A DNA stretch of 64,000 bases. It comes from Mytilus californianus (lineage: Eukaryota; Mollusca; Bivalvia; Mytilida; Mytilidae). Of this stretch, positions 56,931 to 64,000 are shown one piece after another; position 1 is the first letter of the stretch, and each line of letters starts with the position of its first letter. A program made the position numbers and the translations under genes. Under the pieces are notes generated by a model. The model made no database searches and had not been told where the DNA came from. It was given only the letters and a program-made list of their open reading frames with translations. Location: positions 55,913,318-55,977,317 of the forward strand of contig NW_026262593.1 in assembly GCF_021869535.1 (NCBI RefSeq), written 5' to 3'.

Positions 56931-57599
56931 TTGTAATCCCAATAATATATCAAACATGTTTACCACAGATGTTGGACAGACCATTCGGCACGCCTCGACA
57001 TATCTAAGACCGCAGGACAGCGGAATCTGCCGATGTTTGCCGATTGAACAACAGACCACACTAACCACGAACACCCGACTCATCTGCATGCACACAAGGA
57101 ATAACACACGACCCAGATAGTATGATAATGTACAGACGCGACATTCGATGGGACTAAACAAGTTTTACGTGCGCACAAATACCTATACTACTAAAATAAC
57201 GAGGTCCAATTTGTTAGCTGGTATGACGTAAAAACGACGAATCAAAGAATTCAACTTTATTATAACTAAAATACAACAATTATGTTGATTAAAAATTACT
57301 CTATTCCAGGCCCTTTTGTTTTCCACATAATTAATATTACCAATAATTAACAAGTTCCGGATCGAATCTGATACCGATACATGTACTAATAGTATATGCC
57401 ACATGTAGTTTCCGGTTGTAGTAAGAAAACCAGGACGGGTTCAAACAGAAAGATTGTGTAAGCAGACTGTGCACCTTATAATCAGCATGACTTTATCAGA
57501 TGACAATACGAATACTTAAAACCCAGACTAATAATTAGGCGTAGATACTTTAATTCATTCATGGACCCCCGATGTCGCGGATGTGTTCTAGTAAGGATA
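56931..57599. other. Non-coding, nothing recognised
   Basis: 56950-57120 is open on both strands for 64-90 residues, with no recognisable protein. Confidence 0.35.
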
Positions 57600-58290
57600 A
57601 AGGAAATATTATGTGATTCCAATGCGACAACTATACACCAAATTTCAAATGACGATGTAAGCAATTATAGGTCACCGTAGACTTTCAAAAGAGAGGCGAA
57701 AAATACCAAGAGGACATTCAAACTCATAAGTCGAAAATAAACAACATGACTAAAAAAGAAAAAAACCAACAGAAAAACAACAGTACACAAAATACAACAT
57801 AGAAAACTAAAAACTGAGCAACACGAACCCCACTGAAAACTGCGGGTGATCTCAGGTGCTTCGGAAGGGTAAGCAGATCCTGCTCAACATGTGGCATCCG
57901 TCGTGTTGCTTATGTTTGTACAAACCCGGTAATAAGTCTAAATCGGTAGGTCACATTCGGGGAAAAGGGGACGTGATTGTAGTTACGACATTTGGTGGAA
58001 CATATCCGCTATAATCTTTGAATATTTTTTTCAACAATGAAAAAAAAAACGTATACTGTATAGTAAGCTATAAAAAGGGACCCACTTGAAAAATGTGAAC
58101 CAATTCAAACGAGAAAACTAACAGCCTAATCTATAACAAAACAATTTAAGAAAAAAACATATGACAGACATAAACCAACGCAAACCACTGAATTACAGGC
58201 TCCTGACTTAGGACAGGCACATGTTTGTGAGCACATAAACCTCCTTTGCGTACCTAAACCATATGTTTTACATTTTGAAAAAGTAAAACA
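57600..58290 (+). repeat. Family C copy split by an A insertion
   Basis: The head gattccaatgcgacaactat and gtcaccgtagactttcaa run to 57688. C resumes at 58030 with ttcaacaatg, agtaagctataaaaaggg, ctcctgacttaggacaggca and gtttgtgagcacataaacct. Confidence 0.85.
57689..58029 (+). mobile_element. Family A insertion (341 bp) nested in C, 5-bp target duplication
   Basis: TTCAA flanks the insert at 57684-57688 and 58030-58034. Because C is interrupted, both ends of A are defined: aagagaggcgaaaaatacc to aatctttgaatattttt. The internal gggtgatctcaggtgcttcg and gaagggtaagcagatcctgc are typical. Confidence 0.82.
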
Positions 58291-58639
58291 CAAAACAAAA
58301 ACCTGCACTGTGAAACTACAAACAAGATGACCACTACCTTTAACAAGTAAATAAAAACGACACGTATAATATTGAACCTATTCAAAAAGAATTAAGGGAT
58401 ACGAATGCACATAACAATAAAGACCAGAAACAGCTACGTGGACAAACAATGAAAACTCTAAACATATGCGAACAGAAAACGTCAACAGATTTTAAAGAAT
58501 AATTCGGAACATGAAATTTCAAATTTAATACATGCAGTTTAAAATTCGAGATTCCAAATTAGGGATAATTGAGGATACACATGTGTACAACTGAAAATTA
58601 ATACCCCCAGAATATCAACAATATTGTATTTGATTAATT
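58291..58639. other. Non-coding, nothing recognised
   Basis: No feature supported. Confidence 0.35.
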
Positions 58640-58980
58640 CGGAATTGAAACCTGAAATGGGTAGATTAATTTACATATGATTTCATTATATTGTAGAATA
58701 TTGGGATTGTGAAATGCTGTACGTTGTGATTTAGTTTTAATCTGCTATTGCATGGTGATTGGTTATATCTGAATTGACGCCTGGAATTTGTAAATCAGGT
58801 ATACACATTGGTGTCATTGCAGAATAATTTAAAAGTATCATGATATGGTGTACTTTAATCTGCTACATCGTGGCGGTTTTTTATCGGAATTGTCGCCTGA
58901 ATTGTGTAAGTCAAATATTCACATTGATGACATTGGAGAAAATGCATAAAGATTGTGACAACAGGTGCGAACAAGTTATA
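58640..58980 (+). repeat. Degenerate tandem of about 120-130 bp, three units
   Basis: ggaattgaaacctgaaatg (58641), gaattgacgcctggaattt (58771) and ggaattgtcgcctgaattg (58888) open similar units with cacattg-tgtcattg-agaa and taatctgctacatcgtgg pieces. Confidence 0.7.
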
Positions 58981-60497
58981 AATCTGTCTGGAACGAATAG
59001 ACGTCTGGTCTTTTTAACACACAGTTTTCAATATTTTAATCTATATATATGTATCTGGTTTTTTTCGGTTTGAAAGTTCAAGTTGAAAGTATATCCAGAA
59101 AAGCGCTTATATTGAATTTTTGTTAAATTTGTAAATTTATTAAGTATTCACCTTATTTTGTTTTGTTTGCACTGGGCAATACCGCTGCTGGTGTACTGCT
59201 AGTCCCAACAGTTACTAAGTGGTTAGCGCTTCGATACTGACAAAAACGAGGCCGAAGACCCAAAGGGACAATGACTTATCATAAGTGGAAGAAAAACAAA
59301 TATTTCTTATCGCATCTTTCTTAAATTTTCCTTTGATATAATTAGAAATCATTCATAAACGTAACGTTCGAACTACTTCAGAAAAAGTTGATACAAGGTG
59401 GATTTGGCTATTCTCAATGGGATATCCAGTGAACGAAAACAAAAGAAAATTTACTCTTCTTATGGTAGAGTCGAGAAAGTCAATAATAAAACAATGCCTG
59501 TAACGATACTGATCAAAAGTTATTTCCAAATAATAATTGTTCATTTTAAATAAATTAATTGTTAAACTGTGTTATTAGAAATTTACATGCAAATACACGA
59601 TGTTTTATGTTCAGTATTTATCGAGATAATTGCATTAGAAGCTTGTGAAACTGGGATTTAAAAACTGCTCATCTTTGCTGCATATTGATAAAAAAAATTA
59701 GAAAAATCATGAACATACAAAATCTAAATATCTTTCGGGTCACCAAATTTCGGAGTGTTTCAAAAAGTCCTTAGCATGTTACAAGTTCCCAAAGTATGCT
59801 TATTTTTTCACACCTAAGTTATCGAGCACACCGGTCTGCTCTTGTCAGATGTACATTGTCTTTTTGTGAATATAAAAATTTAAAAGTCTGTCTGTGCAGG
59901 TTAAGAAATAAAAGATAACTATTTTTATAAAGTAGGCATCATTCTACTATTTTTTATACAATTTTAAGAAAAGGTCGTCTCGATTTTTGTCGTGTATTTG
60001 CGGTCTTCTCGATCTATTCACATTCAATGTTTACATCGAGATAAGGTCTGTTTGAATTTGCTTAGTAACTTAATTACAAAAGTGCCAATCTTTGCTGCAT
60101 ATCAATCGATTCCTTTGGATTTTTTTCCCTGACTTTCTCTGATCTAGCTGTATATATATTCGGATAATTAGGATGTTCCAGAAAGGTATACAGCCAGTAG
60201 AAAAATAAATTGAAGTTGGTACTCCAGGAATTTATTAGCATAGCATTATTTTAAACCAATTTTACATCAAGCTTTTATAGTCTGCTGTACTCGTCGTTTA
60301 CTTCTTAAGGAGGGAAATGATAACATTGAATGGAAGTTTAGTTTTTATTTCAACTTATTTCTACTTTTATTTTTTACCAGAACGTTTTCCCGTGAATCCA
60401 TAATTGATAGCGTCCTTGCTGAAAAGGGACAAACATTGAGAAGATCTAGTTTTCAATATTTACATGGGAAGTAATATTTTGACACTAGATTTCCCAC
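58981..60497. other. AT-rich DNA, no gene seen
   Basis: gaaaaagttgatacaaggtg at 59382 resembles gaaaagttgatctgaggtgg at 63577, so sequence related to the right flank of the DIRS-like region also exists here. No gene. Confidence 0.35.
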
Positions 60498-60898
60498 TGT
60501 TCTGCTAACAAAAAATATCAATGTTCTTCAACTTCGTACTTTATTGGTCCTTTTTAACTTTTTTAATTCGAGCGTCACTGATGAGTCTTTTGTAGACGAA
60601 ACGCGCCTCTAGCGTACACAATTTTAATCCTGGTATCTATGATGAGTTAATTCTGATGTTATCAAATATTTATACAATTCTGGCTTTCATTTTTAGGGTT
60701 TGGGCGTTCCTAATGAAGAAAAATTCAGAAAAGCGCTTCAAGATTTATTGATCACTTATGATAGCATAGTATTACGATGTCACAAGAGACAAATACGACA
60801 TATACAATATCACAATGGCAAACAAATACTCCAAGAAATTAACTTAAAGCACAACTGATCTATTTCTTTTAATATGTCTGAAAGTTCAACGTTTTAGA
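60498..60898 (+). repeat. Left direct repeat flanking the DIRS-like core (contains E)
   Basis: A block of about 400 bp that recurs in the same orientation at 63607 to the window end. It begins around ttctgctaa, includes an E-family segment with the shared variant cgcctctagcgtac, continues through ttctgatgttatcaaatat and gtcacaagagacaaatacg, and ends near aaaagttcaacgtttt. After 60898 the two copies can no longer be compared because the window ends. Both copies share E variants not seen in the other E copies here, so they are a recent pair, possibly the terminal repeats of the element or a local duplication. Confidence 0.75.
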
Positions 60899-61339
60899 CT
60901 TATATACATTTAATCATACTACTGACCAATATAATCAAATTAACATAAGCCAAAACATGTGCAGACTATAATTGAAATGTCACATTATCGTGACTAAACA
61001 CACTCTTGACCAGAAATATAGTGTAAGGATTTAACTGATATACGAGAACTAATTTCTAAACCAAACAGATACTGGTCATTTTCACCTTTACATACGATAT
61101 GGTGTGATTTATTTTTTGCACGAAGATTGTAAATGTATCTAACATGGGGATATTATAATGCACTAACAAGGCTTTTGTTTATCTTCTCTAGAATTACCAA
61201 AATAATAACTAGGAGTATATTTGGTTTTAATTTTTTATTTATTTATTGTTTTCATATAAAAGTATAGTGAAACTTATTTCCAAACAACCTGTGTTACATA
61301 ATATACAAAATCTCTCTTCCCTAAGAATATTACAACAAC
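60899..61339. other. Non-coding leader of the DIRS-like region
   Basis: AT-rich, no ORF. It separates the left direct repeat from the first coding remnant. Confidence 0.35.
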
Positions 61340-63018
61340 ATGAATTCCAAGTATACCTCTCATTCTACAGAAGGTATTGAAATTTGCAGAAAGTTTAATA
61401 GTGGAAAAGGTTGCTTGTTACAAAACTGTCACATGCACATATTTATGCTATCCAAGGGTGTGGTGCCCAACACCAAGCATTTGTTCATTCAAAGAACTGA
61501 GTATAAAGGTAAAGCCAACACGTGACCTTGTTTATACTGTTTGGCAAGAGGAACTTAAAAATGATTTTGATAAAGAATTTCTTTTGCATGGCATAAAAAA
61601 CGGGTTTGACATGTTCAGGATATTAATTTGGCTCCACTGAACATTTCAACAACTTCAGCACATCTTTTAAGTTTTTTATACGATAAAGCTCATCAACAGA
61701 TTTTAATTGAAATTGAAAATGGGAATTATGAGTTGGCAACGTCAACACCAAAAATTATAAGTCCTTTAGGTGTCATTTCAAAACCTGATGGGGGTGTAAG
61801 GATAATTCATGATTGCAATAGACCTATAGGGTCAGCTGTTAATGATTTTGCAGGGAATATGGATAAGCAAAAATGTCAATCTGTTGATGTCTAAAGTTGA
61901 TTTAAAATCGGCCTACATATCTGTGGGTATCAGTTGCAGTAGTCAACAGGTAACAGGTTTACAGTGGACTTTCCCTAAAGGTCAAACACATATTTTTGTT
62001 GATAAAAAAATACCATTGGGCACTAAACTAGCACCTGGTATTTTCCATAGACTTTCACAGGCTATTCGCCGCATGATGTCACGCAGAGGCTTTACCATTA
62101 TAGCATATTTAGATGATTTTTTTCATTTACGAAAGCACAAAGCAGCGCTGCGCACATGGCCTTAGGGTTTTAATTTACTTGCTGCGCAAGTTAGGCTTTG
62201 CGATTAGTTGGTCCAAGGTCTTAGACCCATGCCAGAGATTAGTATTTTTAGGTGTGGAGATAAACTTCACAACATTGGAATTAAGATTACCTAGTACAAA
62301 ACTAAAGCAATTCAGGCAAGATTTGGCAGATTTTCAGCAGCGCAAGCATGTTTCTAAGAAACAACCGCAGTCCCTTGCGGGAAAATTAAACTGGGATTCT
62401 TCAGTGGTTCGCGGGAGAAATGATTTTCTTCGGAGAATCATTGATGGCATTACGAAGCTTAAGAATGATTGGAACAACATGCGTTTATGCGGGGATATTT
62501 TGCATGGTATCCATTGGTGGTACAATTTCATGTCCACTTTTAATGGGAAATCCATCTTACTTAACACTGATCCTGTCACCTCAGTTTATACTGATGCTTG
62601 CAAAACAGGTGCAGGTGGTGTTTTTGGTACCGATTGGTTTTATGTTAATTGGAAAGAGGATTTCCCTTTTGCGCAAACTTTGCATATTAATGAGCAAGAA
62701 TCATTTGCAGTGGATTTGGCGGCCAAGCGTTAGGCTAAATGTTGGCAAAATAAGCGTATATATATTTATTGTGATAATTCATCAACTGTTGGTTGTATCA
62801 ATAAGTGTACCTCTAAGAACGAACTTTTGATGTCATTTTTGCGCGAATTATTTTGGCTGTCTGCTACTACTACTACTAACAATTTTCAACTTGTTGTAAT
62901 TCACCTGCCAGGGAAGCAGAATGATATGGCTGATGCTGTTTCACGGTTGCATGATTTAAAGCTATGTCAATATTTTATGAAAGAATGCTTACCAGCTCGA
63001 TCCTTTGTTTGTGTATAA
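61340..63018 (+). pseudogene. Decayed DIRS/Ngaro-type retrotransposon: zinc finger, RT and RNase H
   Basis: Remains of a tyrosine-recombinase-type retrotransposon polyprotein read across several frames. About 61380-61500 has a Cys-rich stretch (ICRKFNSGKGC, then C-rich residues one frame over) resembling the gag-like finger of these elements. About 61500-61620 encodes FDKEFLLHGIKNGF, the usual leader before RT. RT blocks: PLGVISKPDGGVRIIHDC near 61765-61820; KVDLKSAY at 61893-61916; LGTKLAPGIFHRL near 62016-62055; YLDD at 62106-62117; then FLGVEI and SLAGKLNW. RNase H: TDACKTGAGG from 62590, CDNSSTV near 62770, and DAVSRL near 62932. Frame changes occur near 61440, 61625, 61860 and 62130-62160, and an in-frame TAG at 62731-62733 interrupts the last frame, which otherwise runs from 62113 to 63018. 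No tyrosine recombinase domain is visible downstream, so the copy is truncated and dead. These elements copy RNA into DNA and integrate by a recombinase; family assignment rests on motif recognition. Confidence 0.88.
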
Positions 63019-63460
63019 CATTGTTTCTCATATGTCCTGTCACTCCCTTTGTTTTCGTTTATTTAGGGTCACAGACACACTGTGATTCAGTGTTCATTTT
63101 CAGAAGTAACTTGTGCTGAATTCAAGAAAATAAATTCTTGCAAACTTTTCTTGTGCAATAGTCAATATTTTGTAGACTCTTAAATCAAAGAAAACCATCC
63201 CAGCAGAGTTGCATATTTGTCACAGAATTAGTGTTTTTAATTCCATCAGTAATTATATACATAATAAGTTTTGGAATGCTGGTCAGTGGTTATTTGGGTA
63301 CCCTCACATGTCTAAGTTTTAACCAATCGGCAATGGGGTTTCCCATCTTACCATTTTTAATTTTAATTTAGGATATTTTAGTTTTCAACATCCATAATCT
63401 TAGAAATAAAGCAATCTTTTTCCTTTTCTTAAAATTTCTTTAACACTTTTCTAAACAAAC
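63019..63460. other. Region after RNase H, no recombinase ORF
   Basis: Should hold the recombinase if the element were complete; no open frame or recombinase motif is seen. Confidence 0.4.
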
Positions 63461-63462
63461 AA

Positions 63463-63573
63463 AACGGAAGGGTAAGCAGATCCTACTCCACATGTAGCAC
63501 CCGTCGTGTTACTCATGTGAGTACAAACCTGGTGATAAGTCTCATTCGGTAGGTCACATTCGGTAGGTCACAT
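63463..63573 (+). repeat. Family A 3' fragment
   Basis: cggaagggtaagcagatcct, ccacatgtagcacccgtcgt, acaaacctggtgataagtct, then a doubled cattcggtaggtcacattcg. Confidence 0.8.
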
Positions 63574-63606
63574 TCGAAAAGTTGATCTGAGGTGGATTTT
63601 GCTATT

Positions 63607-64000
63607 CTGCTAATAAAACTTCTCAATACTCTTCAACTTCCTACTTTATTTGGCCTTTTTAACTTTTTTAATTTGAGGTTCACTGATGAGTCTTTTGTAG
63701 ACAAAACGCGCCTCTAGCGTACATAATTTTAATCCCGGTATCTATGATGAGTTAATTCTGATGTTATCAAATATCTATACAATTCTGGCTTTCATTTTTA
63801 GGGTTTGAGTGTGCTAATGAAAATAAATCCAGAAAAGCGCGTCAAGATTTTATTCATCACTGATGACAGCATAGTATTACGATGTCACAAGAGACAAATA
63901 CGACATATACAATATCCCAATGACAAACAAATACGCCAAGAAATTAACTTAAGGTACAACTAATCTATTTCTTTTAATATATCTAAAAGTTCAACGTTTT
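63607..64000 (+). repeat. Right direct repeat flanking the DIRS-like core (contains E)
   Basis: Second copy of the block at 60498-60898, offset by about 3.1 kb and cut by the window end, with scattered substitutions and small indels. The segment from 63640 to 63760 is family E. Confidence 0.75.

Noticed and set aside
56889-57161. ORFs on both strands (64 and 90 residues)
   Set aside because: Opposite-strand overlap with no recognisable protein; the start lies in family B.
63019-63460. Tyrosine recombinase of the DIRS-like element
   Set aside because: Looked for after RNase H, but there is no open frame or recombinase motif.

Overview
This is a eukaryotic window: AT-rich, with almost no coding sequence, very dense in interspersed and tandem repeats, and with no operon-like gene packing. 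Several of the interspersed repeats are ones I recognise from memory as typical of marine mussels (Mytilidae, probably Mytilus). They include the family with 'gatgtggtatgattgcc' and 'gtcaccgtacggccttcaac', the family with 'cgaaagatacc' and 'ctgacaacgccatgg', and the family with 'gtcactgatgagtc' and 'gacgaaacgcg'. The taxon is an inference; the repeats themselves are visible.

Only one intact gene is convincing: a single-exon coding region for a seven-transmembrane neuropeptide receptor of the myosuppressin/DMSR type at 52200-53444 (+). It has a splice acceptor just upstream of the ATG and a poly(A) signal after the stop. At 61340-63018 (+) lies a decayed DIRS/Ngaro-type retrotransposon core (zinc-finger remnant, reverse transcriptase, RNase H) with frameshifts and an in-frame stop. 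It sits between two direct repeats of about 400 bp. An 84-residue ORF at 44262-44516 (-) is a weak gene candidate.

The rest is repeat landscape. For bookkeeping the families are given letters here. A: about 340 bp, 'cgaaagatacc' head. B: about 213 bp, 'gaaaattcaaaacgg'. C: long, 'gatgtggtatgattgcc' to a 'ctcctgacttgggacaggc' tail. D: 'caaagagacaacaacccgatc'. E: 'gtcactgatgagtcttttg'. F: 'ttgccactggacgttaa'-type. G: G/C-tract ends around 'ggcaggac' blocks. H: 'aatagagaataatgggc', with short inverted ends. J: 1.9 kb, 'ggtctttccac' ends. K, M, N and X are described at their entries. There are also tRNA-derived SINEs.

Region by region: 1-11.5 kb is mostly unique AT-rich DNA with scattered A/B/C/F fragments. 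11.2-14.1 kb holds G, E and a 2.1-kb long-inverted-repeat (foldback) element. 17.2-22.4 kb holds a small inverted-repeat element, then repeat X split by a 3.75-kb foldback element with a 6-bp target duplication. 23-29 kb has C with a 70-bp satellite, E, a low-complexity block, B, G and N. 30.3-32.2 kb is a third foldback element. 32.3-36.3 kb has a B insertion nested in C, a complete SINE with its target duplication, and a minisatellite expansion. 36.9-42.6 kb has H, C and J. 43-46.6 kb has A, D, F and K and a 37-bp minisatellite carrying three TCACGTGA sites. 46.8-48.7 kb is a 966-bp tandem duplication. 52.2-53.5 kb is the receptor gene. 54.6-58.3 kb has a SINE, D, H, and A nested in C. 60.5-64 kb is the DIRS-like region.

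The most notable structural theme is three (possibly four) foldback-type elements within 20 kb (12.0-32.2 kb). In two of them the long arms are built of degenerate short tandem repeats. I saw no CRISPR array, no rRNA and no functional tRNA gene.
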